Source: Paenibacillus phytorum (lineage in GTDB: Bacteria; Bacillota; Bacilli; Paenibacillales; NBRC-103111). Taken from it: a DNA stretch of 64,000 nt. Under the pieces are notes generated by a model, which was not told the origin of the DNA, did no database searches, and saw only the letters and a program-made list of their open reading frames with translations. The stretch lies in contig NZ_WHOA01000089.1 in NCBI RefSeq assembly GCF_013141715.1, positions 1-64,000 on the forward strand, written 5' to 3'. Positions 26,577-35,652 of the stretch are shown here, piece after piece. Both the position numbers and the translations under genes were made by a program. Within the stretch, counting starts at the first letter, position 1. Every line of letters begins with the position of its first letter.

Positions 26577-27872
26577 TTAGCCAATGAGCTTATCAAAGCA
26601 TTGTTCAAACTCACGCTTAATTTTTTCTTCATCCAGTGTTAAACATTCACCCTTGCGGACAATCCAATTTCCGTCTACACACACATCAACTACATCTTTT
26701 GCACAAGCAGAGTAAACAATATGGGACAAGAAGTCCGTCTTCGGAAGGAAATGCGGTTGGTCGATATCCAGTGCGATAAAGTCTGCCTTCATGCCAGCCT
26801 GCAGTAGACCTACATTGTCTAACCATACTGATTCTGCACCCATTTTTGTTCCCATTAGAAGCGCTTCTGCAGCAGGCACAGCTAGAGGATCGCCAGAAAC
26901 ACCTTTGTGAATCAGCGCGGCGAGTCTCATTTCTTCGAACATATCCAAGTTATTATTGGAGGCCGCTCCGTCCGTTCCAAGCGAAACCTTCACGCCTGCA
27001 CGAAGAAGTTCAGGAACTCGAGCAACACCGCTAGCAAGCTTCAGATTGCTTCCTGGGTTGTGGGAAATACGAACATCATATTGCTTAAGGATACTGATTT
27101 CTTCATCTGTGAGATGAACACCATGCGCGATGAGCGTCGGTCTGCTAAACACGCCATGCTTTTCTAAATGTGCAACGGGTCTCAAACCGTATTGATCAAC
27201 ATTCCCTTGAACTTCACGGCTTGTCTCCGACATGTGAGTATGAATGGGCAGGTTTAAATCATGAGCCACTTGAACAATCCGCTCTATATAGTCTGGTGGA
27301 CATGTATAGGGAGCATGTGGGGACATCATGGTCGTGATTCTTCCATTCGCACCGCCATGCCAGTTTTTTGCGAACTCAGTGGCTTCCTTCAATTTAGCAT
27401 CTTGTACGTCCGATGGACAAAGTCCAATAATTCCTCGGGTCAGTACACCTCGCATACCTGACTCTTCAACGGACTTAGCAACTTCGTTCATATGGTCATA
27501 CATATCTACAAAAGTCGTCGTACCACCTTTAATCATTTCTAATATAGATAACTGCGTCCCCCACTTCACATCTCGGGCGCTGAATTTGGCTTCCATTGGC
27601 CACATTTTCTCTTCTAACCAAATTTGGAGCGCAAGATCGTCACCGTATCCGCGTAAAAGTGACATCGCTGCGTGACCATGCGTATTCACAAGACCAGGCA
27701 TATAAAGCTTGTTCGTACCGTCAATGACTTCGTCATAATTTTCTCGAGGTTCAGGTATTTCCTCACCGATGTATGTAATCTGGCTGCCCTCTATGACCAT
27801 ACAGCCCTTGATAGACGTTTTCGCTTCATTATTTGAGATAAAAATACCGTTCATAATTAATGTTTTTTTCAT
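26577..27872 (-). CDS. mtaD: MTA/SAH deaminase-type amidohydrolase
   Basis: 431-aa metal-dependent amidohydrolase. Seen are the HGH metal pair (VNTHGHAAMSLLRG), later histidines in THMSET and IAHGVH, and the GTDGAASNNN catalytic aspartate. This combination is that of 5'-methylthioadenosine / S-adenosylhomocysteine / 5'-deoxyadenosine deaminases. It would remove the amino group of adenosine-type by-products of SAM use, linking to the methionine salvage genes elsewhere in the window. Other nucleoside substrates are possible. Divergent from the phosphate transport pair. Confidence 0.88.
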   Translation of the reverse strand: MKKTLIMNGIFISNNEAKTSIKGCMVIEGSQITYIGEEIPEPRENYDEVIDGTNKLYMPGLVNTHGHAAMSLLRGYGDDLALQIWLEEKMWPMEAKFSARDVKWGTQLSILEMIKGGTTTFVDMYDHMNEVAKSVEESGMRGVLTRGIIGLCPSDVQDAKLKEATEFAKNWHGGANGRITTMMSPHAPYTCPPDYIERIVQVAHDLNLPIHTHMSETSREVQGNVDQYGLRPVAHLEKHGVFSRPTLIAHGVHLTDEEISILKQYDVRISHNPGSNLKLASGVARVPELLRAGVKVSLGTDGAASNNNLDMFEEMRLAALIHKGVSGDPLAVPAAEALLMGTKMGAESVWLDNVGLLQAGMKADFIALDIDQPHFLPKTDFLSHIVYSACAKDVVDVCVDGNWIVRKGECLTLDEEKIKREFEQCFDKLIG

Positions 27873-28117
27873 ACTAAAAATCCCTCTCTATGCTCATTCT
27901 ATTAAGGACACTGCTTTTTAAACTTTACATCTTCAGGCTTGTAAAATCAAGGAAGCCAAATGATGTTAAGAAATTGTTAAATGTCACGGAATTTTCGTTG
28001 CTTTCAATGCAATTGTTATGATACTTTTAACTTTGTGAGTTTTTTCTACCATTTGGTCTGTTTATCTTAAATATTCGATCAAAAACTAGTACATATAGTA
28101 AAATATAGGAGGATTAT

Positions 28118-28744
28118 ATGACAACGTTATTCACGAAAAAGAACGAAGTCGATTTCTTGCAGCTTCTCATCCGTGCTGCAGAAAACGCATTGCAAACTGC
28201 TCAACTATTTCGCACAGCCATGATGGGTGATAAACCGCCAATTGAGTATGTAAAAGCGATTAACGATTTAGAGCATGCAGGCGATTCCATTACTCACGAA
28301 ATTTTTAAAGGTTTAAACAAAGTATTTATTACACCGATTGATCGTGAAGATATTATGGTTCTAGCCTCCAAAGTGGATGATGTAACAGACGGTATTGAAG
28401 CTACAATTGCTCGTTTCGACTATCTTTCTGTATCCCATACAGATTCTTATATGAAAGAGTTTTCTGCTGTCATTGTAGACTCTTGCCAGCATATGCTGGA
28501 TGCGTTCAAGCTTCTAGCCAAGAAAAAATACATGCAAATTCCTGAGCATACAGTTGCTATTAATTCCCTCGAGAATGACGGAGACCGTTTGATGCGCGAA
28601 GGGATTCGCCAAATTTTCATCACACGTAAAGACCTGTACGAAGATTTTAAATTAAAAGAAATTTATGAGCGTTTGGAAGAAACAACAGATGCTTGTGAAG
28701 ATGTAGCCAATATCCTTGATAGCGTTGTACTTCGTTATTCATAA
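28118..28744 (+). CDS. DUF47 PhoU-like phosphate-transport accessory protein
   Basis: 208-aa all-helical cytoplasmic protein of the DUF47 (Pit accessory, PhoU-like) family. Acidic motifs such as EHAGDSITHEIFKGL, PIDREDIMVLASKVDDVTDGIE and TTDACEDVANILDSV match the metal-binding PhoU pattern. It starts after TAGGAGG and lies directly upstream of the Pit transporter, with which these proteins function. Probably regulates phosphate uptake. Confidence 0.93.
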   Translation: MTTLFTKKNEVDFLQLLIRAAENALQTAQLFRTAMMGDKPPIEYVKAINDLEHAGDSITHEIFKGLNKVFITPIDREDIMVLASKVDDVTDGIEATIARFDYLSVSHTDSYMKEFSAVIVDSCQHMLDAFKLLAKKKYMQIPEHTVAINSLENDGDRLMREGIRQIFITRKDLYEDFKLKEIYERLEETTDACEDVANILDSVVLRYS

Positions 28745-28773
28745 GGCACTTTCGTGTCCATGTTTACGAAGAA

Positions 28774-28793
28774 AGTTTTCCCATTGGAAAACT
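28774..28793 (+). promoter_or_regulatory. Intercistronic hairpin before pit
   Basis: AGTTTTCC-CATT-GGAAAACT lies 3 nt before the AGGAGG ribosome site of the Pit gene. There is no T-run, so it is more likely to affect mRNA stability or translation than to terminate. Confidence 0.5.
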
Positions 28794-28807
28794 CTTAGGA
28801 GGAAATC

Positions 28808-29809
28808 ATGTTAACTTATTTAATCATTATCGTTGTACTTGCCTTGCTTTTTGATTTCATTAATGGATTTCACGACACGGCTAATGCGATTGCAACTTCC
28901 ATTTCCACACGAGCATTAAGTCCGCGTGTAGCCATCGCAATGGCCGCCACACTCAACTTTGTCGGAGCCATGGTTTCCTCTAAGGTGGCCAAAACCGTTG
29001 GAGGAAGTATAGCGAACCCAGCCAAAATTGAAAACGGTGTTGAAATCGTCATTGCTACCTTACTTGCGGCTATCATTTGGAACTTGTTGACCTGGTATCT
29101 GGCGATTCCTTCTTCATCTTCGCATACACTCCTTGGTTCTCTAGCTGGAGCTGTTATCGCTGGCGCTGGGATCCATGCGGTGAACTGGAATGGTTTTACT
29201 CAAATTATTATCATTTTGGTACTATCGCCCATTATTGCTTTCGCCCTAGGTTACCTAATTATGATTTTGATCAAGTACATCGTTATATGGTCTGGAAATA
29301 CATCAAGATCGAAACTAAATCGTATATTCCGTACCTTGCAAATTTTATCCGCGGGATTACTTTCATACTCACATGGTGGAAATGATGCACAAAAAGCAAT
29401 GGGGATTATCGTATTTGGTTTAGTTGCAGCGGGTGTTCAAACAGACCTTGAAGTACCGCTCTGGGTGAAAATTGCTGCCGCTTTGGCCATGGGACTTGGA
29501 ACATCCATCGGTGGATGGCGAATTATTAAAACCGTTTCAGGTAAAATTGTTAAAATCGAACCGATTAACGGCTTTGCATCGGACTTAACGTCAGCACTTG
29601 TTATTCAATTCTCAACTCATATTGGTAAACCATTGTCAACAACGCATGTTATTTCCTCCGCGATTATCGGAACAGGCAGTGTCATGCGCTTCCATGAAGT
29701 TCAATGGGGCACGGTTGGACGCATGTTGATCACTTGGGTTATTACGATTCCAATCAGCATCGCTCTCGCATTCTCGATCTACTTCGTGCTATTCAGACTC
29801 ATTTTCTAA
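28808..29809 (+). CDS. pit: Pit-family inorganic phosphate transporter
   Basis: 333-aa polytopic membrane transporter with about ten hydrophobic segments. The duplicated PHO-4 signature is visible as DFINGFHDTANAIATSIST (N-terminal half) and SYSHGGNDAQKAMGI (C-terminal half), plus SSSHTLLGSLAGA and the matching STTHVISSAIIGTG. It imports phosphate driven by a cation gradient. Second gene of the pair with the DUF47 protein; followed by a terminator at 29892. Confidence 0.95.
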   Translation: MLTYLIIIVVLALLFDFINGFHDTANAIATSISTRALSPRVAIAMAATLNFVGAMVSSKVAKTVGGSIANPAKIENGVEIVIATLLAAIIWNLLTWYLAIPSSSSHTLLGSLAGAVIAGAGIHAVNWNGFTQIIIILVLSPIIAFALGYLIMILIKYIVIWSGNTSRSKLNRIFRTLQILSAGLLSYSHGGNDAQKAMGIIVFGLVAAGVQTDLEVPLWVKIAAALAMGLGTSIGGWRIIKTVSGKIVKIEPINGFASDLTSALVIQFSTHIGKPLSTTHVISSAIIGTGSVMRFHEVQWGTVGRMLITWVITIPISIALAFSIYFVLFRLIF

Positions 29810-29891
29810 AAATAAGTAGGCTGTCTCAAAAGTAACACTATAGATGTGTGGGACAGATCCAATTGGTAAAAAAAGTGAATATTTGAATGAA

Positions 29892-29934
29892 AAAGGAGCT
29901 AAGCGGCTTGTATGTGCTTAGCTCCTTTGTTTTG
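29892..29934 (+). terminator. Terminator of the Pit operon
   Basis: AAAGGAGCTAAG pairs with CTTAGCTCCTTT over 12 bp, followed by TGTTTTG. Confidence 0.85.
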
Positions 29935-30004
29935 CAGAATAGGGCTTATCCAAAAGTCATATTCAGAAAAATGAAATCCCATTAATGTATTTCGCAGTCT
30001 GCTT

Positions 30005-30038
30005 CCTACTTCCATTGGAATAATCCAGTGGAAGTAGG
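30005..30038. repeat. Long hairpin of unknown role
   Basis: CCTACTTCCA and TGGAAGTAGG form a perfect 10-bp stem, extended by TGGA-ATAA-TCCA inside. No T-run follows on either side, so it does not look like an ordinary terminator. Flanking GAAATCCC / GGGATTTC can extend it with a bulge. Confidence 0.65.
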
Positions 30039-30089
30039 GATTTCGTTCTGCATACCGATTCGTATGTCCCAGAAGGTAATACGGCTTAA

Positions 30090-30133
30090 GGGGCTGTCCG
30101 CAAGTAGATTTACTTTTGGAACAGCCCCTTTTT
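30090..30133. terminator. Terminator downstream of rex
   Basis: GGGGCTGTCC pairs with GGAACAGCCCC (one bulge), with T-run CCTTTTT on the plus strand. It sits at the end of rex on the minus strand and can act in both directions. Confidence 0.7.
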
Positions 30134-30754
30134 CTATTCCAAATAATAAGCTAAACTTTGCAATTCGGTTGTAAAATCCGCATGATGTACTCGAACTTCA
30201 GGAGGAACCTTAATAATGACCGGAGCAAAATTCAATATCGCTTCAATCCCGCAGTCTACGAATTGATTGGCTACATTTTGAGCTTCATTCGCAGGAACCG
30301 TAATGATGCCGATGCGAACGCCTAATTCAGATAAAACACTCTTCATCTCATGCATCGGTTGAACAATTAGATTGTTGATCGATTCCCCTGCTTTGCTTGG
30401 CATTGCATCAAAAACAGCGACAATTTTCATATCATTTCGTAAGTAAGTATTATAATTGCATAAAGCGCGACCTAGGTTACCCGCTCCAACAAGAGCAACT
30501 TGAATATGGCGATCCAACTTCAGGATCTGTCTAATCTTCTCAATTAGATAAGCAATGTCGTAACCGATTCCTTTTTTGCCGAATTCCCCGAAATAAGCCA
30601 AATCCTTGCGAATCTGTGCCGGATTCAGATCGAGTTTTTGACCCAAATCCTGCGAAGATACCGTCGAAACATTTTTCATTGCAAGTTCATTCAGAAAGCG
30701 TAAATAAATGGGCAGCCTCCGAACGACGGCTTCCGATATTTTTTGTGTTTTCAA
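30134..30754 (-). CDS. rex: Redox-sensing transcriptional repressor Rex
   Basis: NADH/NAD+-sensing repressor of respiratory and fermentation genes, about 206 aa. An N-terminal winged helix (SSQDLGQKLDLNPAQIRKDLAYFGEFGKKG region) is followed by a Rossmann domain with VALVGAGNLGRAL. I place the start at TTG 30754, 2 nt after the dinG stop with GGGGGAGG 8 nt upstream; the in-frame ATG at 30775 would overlap dinG and precede the ribosome site. Confidence 0.93.
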   Translation of the reverse strand: MKTQKISEAVVRRLPIYLRFLNELAMKNVSTVSSQDLGQKLDLNPAQIRKDLAYFGEFGKKGIGYDIAYLIEKIRQILKLDRHIQVALVGAGNLGRALCNYNTYLRNDMKIVAVFDAMPSKAGESINNLIVQPMHEMKSVLSELGVRIGIITVPANEAQNVANQFVDCGIEAILNFAPVIIKVPPEVRVHHADFTTELQSLAYYLE

Positions 30755-30756
30755 CT

Positions 30757-33612
30757 TTACGCCTCCCCCATCCACTCTTCAATCCTAGGTAACATTTGCT
30801 CGGTCGTCATATGCTCTATCTTCGGACCAGGCAATGAATAAAGGAAGTGCTTGCCATAATACGTATCAATGACACGAGTATCATAGATGATAACGATGCC
30901 TTTATCGGATGCACGTCTGACAAGTCGGCCAAAGCCCTGCTTAAATCGAATGACAGCTTGCGGCACAGAAAATTTCATAAATGGATTCTCATTGCGTTTC
31001 TTTATATTTTCACATTTCGCCTCGACAAGAGGATGATTTGGCGGTTGAAACGGCAATCGTATAATCGCAAGACAGCTTAGCGCATCTCCTGGAATATCGA
31101 CACCCTCCCAGAACGAGCTGGTACCCAGTAGGACGCACATCTTGTTATCTTGGAACATCCGGGTCAGTTTACTCCGATTGCCGCTGTCAACCCCCTGCCC
31201 GAGCACGGTAATTCCATGTGGCTTCAAGAGATCCTTCATACCAGCATAAATTTGCTTAAGCATACGATTCGAAGTGCACAAAATTAACATACGTCCTTTG
31301 GTAATTCGCGCAACATCACTAAGCGACTCAATAAGTGCGTTGATAAAAACAGGATCACCGGCACCTTTGATGGTCGGGAAGTTCCGAGGGATCACGACGA
31401 GAGCTTGCTCTCTATAATTAAATGGAGATGGCAATTGAACGGTTTTCAGCTTGCCCGATTCTTCATCCTCAGGGATAACTAACCCTAATTGATCCGCTGA
31501 ATATTGAAAAGATTTATTAACAGACAACGTCGCGGAGGTCAGGATAATACTGTCTTTAGTCTCAAAGAAATGCTGCTGCAGCAGACCACTTACATCGGTA
31601 GGCACCGATACAAGCTGCAGCGACTTCGATTTGGCATAGGTGCCCGCTTCCATCCAATACACATAACCCTCATCGGCCATTTTCATAAAAAAGTGCAGGG
31701 CATCTCGATGGTTGTACAGTTCCTTTACCGTGCCATTCAAATCGGTGACTAAACCTTGGACCCCGAAAACTTCCTGCATGTCCTTCACTTCATTTAACAA
31801 TTTATCAAGCGTGCGGAGTAAATCATTCGCATTCAAATAAATATTGTCTTCCATGATCAGAAGCTCTCGCCACTCGGTTGGAAGCGTTTCGGGCTTCATC
31901 CGCAGTACGTACTGTGAGTTTTCCGATTGCGATGGATCGCTTCTAGAAGATAACAGTTCGTAGAGCGCCTCGCTGAGCCGATCCCAATCCTCTTTGATTT
32001 GCACGATTTTGGGAAAGAGCCCGTCAATGGTTTGACTCCATGCGGCCGCGCGTTCCGGCTGCTCATCCGATTTCTGCAATCGAAACCGCAGCATCGGTAA
32101 TTGGCCGCTGCGATTATCTTTATATAGCCATAGCAACGAATGATAAAATGCCGAAGAATGCAGCTCAATACCAAGATGTTTACTGGCCACTTCTTCGAAG
32201 TGATGAGCCTCATCAATGACAAGGTGCTTGTAAGAGGGTAGAAGGCGGTTCTCAGCCTTCATATCCGTGAAGAGGAGGGAATGGTTCGTGATGATCACAT
32301 CGGCCGTATTGGCGTCATTCCGAGCGCGATGATAGAAGCATTTCTTGTACCAAGGACACATGCGATTCAAGCAAGAATCGGTGTCACTTGCAACCGAATA
32401 CCAGAACTGCGCACCTTTATTTCCAAAATGCAGCTCCTCTTCATCCCCATGCTCCGTCTCACTCAGCCATACAACCATTTGCGCTGCCGTGATCGGATCT
32501 TCCTTGCCATTCTCGTAATCACGTGTTGTTAGCTTCGTCTCGAATTTACGCAAGCATAAGTAATGACTTCTGCCTTTGAGTACAGCAGCTTTGAATGGGA
32601 TAGGGAAAATCTCCTTCAAGAGAGGAATGTCCCGCTCACGGAGTTGTTCTTGCAAGTTAATCGTATGCGTAGAGACGATCACTTTCTTCTCATACTTGAT
32701 GCCATAATAAATAGATGGTATTAAATACCCTAGCGACTTCCCTGTTCCTGTTCCCGCTTCAATCATCAAATGCTGATCCTGCTCGAGTGACTTTTCAACT
32801 TCCCGGATCATCTGCTCTTGCGATTCGCGGTCTTCAAAGATCTCGAATTTTTCCCGTAAGGCTGTTTTCAAACCTTGATGGAACTCTGTAAAAGAAGAAC
32901 CTAAACCATCCGCATCGGAGTCTTTGCGCGTATCTTCCTCATCGCCCCAATCGGTGACACCCAGCGTAAATTGCCGGAAATATCGATTCGTATCCATATC
33001 CACACTGGTGATAGACTCTTTGTAGATGCATATTTCATCGAGGAACCAGCCTAAATCGCTATTGACGTTTTCGAAAATATGCTGCAAACGTTGAATCGTT
33101 AGAAGTGGCAACCCCAGCAAGCGCTCCAAACAAATAATCCATATGGCTGCCGTTACTTCCGCATCACTATCCGCCTGGTGTGGCCTTTCATGATCAATAC
33201 CAAACAAACCGGCTACCATGCTGAGTTGAAGACTCGAAATCGATGGAAATAGGATGCGCAGCAAATCCATCGTATCCAGCACACGTCCTGTGAAAGGCGG
33301 GTATCCTGTTTTCGTGAGTCCTTTTTGCAAAAAGGATAAATCAAAAGCCGCATGGTGCGCCACAAGCACACAATCAAACAACAGCGGAAACATATCCGCC
33401 ATGACTTGGTCAAGTGGAGGAGCATCCGCAACCATGTCTTCCGTAATCCCTGTAAGTGTTGTAATCGAAGAAGGTATACTTATCCCTGGTTTGACCAGAG
33501 AAGTATACCTGTGAGTAATTTGAAATTGATCTATAATGACGAGTCCAACCTGAATAATTTCATCCACAGGCTGACTTCCTGTCGTTTCAAAATCCAAAAC
33601 TGCAAATTTCAT
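30757..33612 (-). CDS. dinG: DinG-type helicase with N-terminal DEDDh exonuclease domain
   Basis: 951-aa fusion typical of Firmicutes DinG. The exonuclease domain (residues about 1-165) has DFETTG, HHAAFDLSFL and HQADSDAEVT. The XPD/DinG superfamily 2 helicase follows with Walker A GTGTGKS, the DEAH box VIDEAHHFEE and C-terminal QGFGRLVRR. Cysteines in YLCLRK, SCLNRMC and KKCF are placed like the Fe-S ligands of XPD/DinG. Start ATG 33612 (MKFAVLDFE) has GAAAGGA about 15 nt upstream. Lies between the TPR gene and rex. Confidence 0.95.
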   Translation of the reverse strand: MKFAVLDFETTGSQPVDEIIQVGLVIIDQFQITHRYTSLVKPGISIPSSITTLTGITEDMVADAPPLDQVMADMFPLLFDCVLVAHHAAFDLSFLQKGLTKTGYPPFTGRVLDTMDLLRILFPSISSLQLSMVAGLFGIDHERPHQADSDAEVTAAIWIICLERLLGLPLLTIQRLQHIFENVNSDLGWFLDEICIYKESITSVDMDTNRYFRQFTLGVTDWGDEEDTRKDSDADGLGSSFTEFHQGLKTALREKFEIFEDRESQEQMIREVEKSLEQDQHLMIEAGTGTGKSLGYLIPSIYYGIKYEKKVIVSTHTINLQEQLRERDIPLLKEIFPIPFKAAVLKGRSHYLCLRKFETKLTTRDYENGKEDPITAAQMVVWLSETEHGDEEELHFGNKGAQFWYSVASDTDSCLNRMCPWYKKCFYHRARNDANTADVIITNHSLLFTDMKAENRLLPSYKHLVIDEAHHFEEVASKHLGIELHSSAFYHSLLWLYKDNRSGQLPMLRFRLQKSDEQPERAAAWSQTIDGLFPKIVQIKEDWDRLSEALYELLSSRSDPSQSENSQYVLRMKPETLPTEWRELLIMEDNIYLNANDLLRTLDKLLNEVKDMQEVFGVQGLVTDLNGTVKELYNHRDALHFFMKMADEGYVYWMEAGTYAKSKSLQLVSVPTDVSGLLQQHFFETKDSIILTSATLSVNKSFQYSADQLGLVIPEDEESGKLKTVQLPSPFNYREQALVVIPRNFPTIKGAGDPVFINALIESLSDVARITKGRMLILCTSNRMLKQIYAGMKDLLKPHGITVLGQGVDSGNRSKLTRMFQDNKMCVLLGTSSFWEGVDIPGDALSCLAIIRLPFQPPNHPLVEAKCENIKKRNENPFMKFSVPQAVIRFKQGFGRLVRRASDKGIVIIYDTRVIDTYYGKHFLYSLPGPKIEHMTTEQMLPRIEEWMGEA

Positions 33613-33702
33613 GACGTGTATCTTCAATCCTTTCGTCCTGCACTTCTCCTAGCATACCAAATCTTATTAGGAAAAGGGAATACCCAGTTAGCCGCTTCCG
33701 TT

Positions 33703-34296
33703 TTAGGATTCGTCCAAATTGATCAGCGGCTCCATGCAAGAAGGATCAGTGTGATACGCTTTTTGAAAATATTCAAAGGCTTTTTCCATATTCTGATTTT
33801 GCACTTGTATGCAGCCCATTGCGTTGTAGGAAATGGCCTTCATCTTGGTATTGTCGGTCAGGGGCAAAAGGAACTTGAAGTGTTGATACGCTTCTCCAAA
33901 CTCCCCTTTGCGCAAATGACCCATCGCTAAATATACCCTAGCTAGCAAGAAATCCGGCTGCCTTTGAATCAGCACTTGGAATTCTTTGATCGCTTGATCA
34001 TACATATAAAGCTTGTAATACCCCTGCCCCCGCATGAATTCATCCGTCTGCTTCCCCGATAAATCTAGCTCCATCAGCTCATCATGAAGGGTTTGGGTAC
34101 TCATCGGTACGGCCCCATAAAACTTTCCCAACTTCTCCTCAAAAAGCAGCCACGCTTCGATGAACTCATCGCTCATCGTTTTCAACACCTGCAATTGTTC
34201 GTCGAGCTCCGCCTTTTTTTCCACGTCACTATTCGGATATTCTTTTTGGATTTCTTCCAAAACCTCGTTCATTGTGGAAAATAAATGCTTAAACAT
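33703..34296 (-). CDS. Tetratricopeptide-repeat protein
   Basis: About 197 aa. The first half is helical and charged. The second half carries TPR-like repeats (DQAIKEFQVLIQRQPDFLLA, YLAMGHLRKGEFGEAYQHFK, YNAMGCIQVQNQNMEKAFEYFQKAYHTDP, counted as separate units). TPRs mediate protein contact; the partner is unknown. The ATG at 34296 has AAGGTGG 8 nt upstream; a GTG at 34308 is less likely. Sits between panD and dinG where Bacillus has other small genes. Confidence 0.8.
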   Translation of the reverse strand: MFKHLFSTMNEVLEEIQKEYPNSDVEKKAELDEQLQVLKTMSDEFIEAWLLFEEKLGKFYGAVPMSTQTLHDELMELDLSGKQTDEFMRGQGYYKLYMYDQAIKEFQVLIQRQPDFLLARVYLAMGHLRKGEFGEAYQHFKFLLPLTDNTKMKAISYNAMGCIQVQNQNMEKAFEYFQKAYHTDPSCMEPLINLDES

Positions 34297-34376
34297 TTGG
34301 CATCCCACCTTTGCTTCGAAAGCTTATCCTCATTCTTTGTAAACAGAGCCGATTTCATGCATGGAAGTGATCCCTC

Positions 34377-34760
34377 TTAAAGGATGGTGGAATGCTCTTC
34401 TTCTTTGAGAAGCTGCGCAACTTTATTATTATCACCCATAATGGCAATCGTTGGTTGATGCTTCTTCGCTTCTTCATCGGTCATCATCGCATAAGAAATA
34501 ATAATAACCGTATCACCGGTCTGAACCAACCTAGCCGCAGCCCCATTTAAACAAATCACACCTGTGCCGCGCGGCCCCGGAATAATATAAGTTTCGAGAC
34601 GTGCACCATTGTTGTTGTTCACGATTTGCACTTTCTCATTCGGCAACATACCAACCAAATCGATCAAATCTTCATCAATCGTAATACTTCCGATATAATT
34701 CAAATTCGCTTCCGTAACGGTTGCCCGGTGGATTTTAGCTTTCATCATGGTTCGAAACAT
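34377..34760 (-). CDS. panD: Aspartate 1-decarboxylase
   Basis: Pyruvoyl enzyme of 127 aa making beta-alanine from aspartate for pantothenate. The self-cleavage Gly-Ser site lies in [12 protein letters not shown], where Ser25 becomes the pyruvoyl group. Start ATG 34760 follows GGAAG and gives the typical family length. Third gene of panBCD; 5 bp separate it from the panC stop. Confidence 0.97.
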   Translation of the reverse strand: MFRTMMKAKIHRATVTEANLNYIGSITIDEDLIDLVGMLPNEKVQIVNNNNGARLETYIIPGPRGTGVICLNGAAARLVQTGDTVIIISYAMMTDEEAKKHQPTIAIMGDNNKVAQLLKEEEHSTIL

Positions 34761-34765
34761 GGAAG

Positions 34766-35647
34766 TCACTTCCTTACTTGTAAAATTAAATTATCGATCA
34801 AACGCGTTTTGCCGAATTTGACAGCCAAAGCAATGATAATAGAAGGAGTATGATGGCTATTTTCAAAGGGTTCTAATGTCGGATAAGCTAGTACCTCTAC
34901 ATAGTCAATGATGGCTAAAGATGAAGTAGCAATATGTTGGCTAACCAAGCTTTCAAGCTCCTGCGGTGTGAAAGTTGTATGTGATTCCACAAATGCCTTT
35001 GCTTTCTGTAAGGATTGAGACAAAACTAAAGCCTCCTTACGCTCTTCCTCAGATAGATACACATTACGCGAGCTCATAGCGAGCCCGTCCGCTTCACGCA
35101 ATATAGGACATGGAACAATCTCGATGCCGAGATTGAGATCCTGCACCATTTGCTCAATGACAGCAACCTGCTGGGCATCCTTCAGGCCAAAAAAGGCTTG
35201 ATCAGGCTGAACAATATGAAACAACTTGCTAACGACAGTTGCGACCCCGTCAAAGTGTCCAGGCCGCGATGCTCCGCAAAGTCTGGAGGTAAGACCTGTC
35301 ACACTGACCGTAGTGCGTGTCGGTGACGGATACATTTCGCTCACTGATGGCATGAACACTAGGTCAACGCCTGCGGCTTCAGCTAATTGCAGGTCCCGCT
35401 CCGTATTGCGCGGGTATCGCTCGAAATCCTCACCTGGACCGAACTGGAGCGGATTAACAAATATACTTAGCACGACAAATCCACTTTGAGCACGTGCTTT
35501 GCGTAGCAAACTAGCATGGCCTTCGTGTAAATAGCCCATTGTGGGTACAAACCCAACAGATTGGTCGTTCTTGCGTCGATAGTCCCTTATGCGAGAACGC
35601 AAATCAGCAATTGAATGAATTACTTCCATTGTCTGGATCGCTTCCAT
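34766..35647 (-). CDS. panC: Pantothenate synthetase
   Basis: About 293 aa; joins pantoate and beta-alanine using ATP. Family motifs: [16 protein letters not shown] (nucleotide-binding HxGH), [28 protein letters not shown] and [10 protein letters not shown]. The ATG at 35647 has AAGGAGA 10-11 nt upstream; a GTG at 35656 overlaps the panB stop but sits too close to that site. Confidence 0.97.
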   Translation of the reverse strand: MEAIQTMEVIHSIADLRSRIRDYRRKNDQSVGFVPTMGYLHEGHASLLRKARAQSGFVVLSIFVNPLQFGPGEDFERYPRNTERDLQLAEAAGVDLVFMPSVSEMYPSPTRTTVSVTGLTSRLCGASRPGHFDGVATVVSKLFHIVQPDQAFFGLKDAQQVAVIEQMVQDLNLGIEIVPCPILREADGLAMSSRNVYLSEEERKEALVLSQSLQKAKAFVESHTTFTPQELESLVSQHIATSSLAIIDYVEVLAYPTLEPFENSHHTPSIIIALAVKFGKTRLIDNLILQVRK

Positions 35648-35652
35648 GCCTC

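Larger units (their letters stand above)
29810..30133. other. Hairpin-rich interval between pit and rex
   Basis: 324 bp without a gene. It contains a terminator at 29892-29934, a long perfect hairpin at 30005-30038 without a T-run, and a second terminator-like stem at 30090-30133. A CTGTC...GACAG pair near 29822-29854 is also present. Confidence 0.7.

Noticed and set aside
29815..29860. Insertion-sequence end (CTGTCTC...GGGACAG)
   Set aside because: Only a short inverted pair with no transposase or second end in the region.
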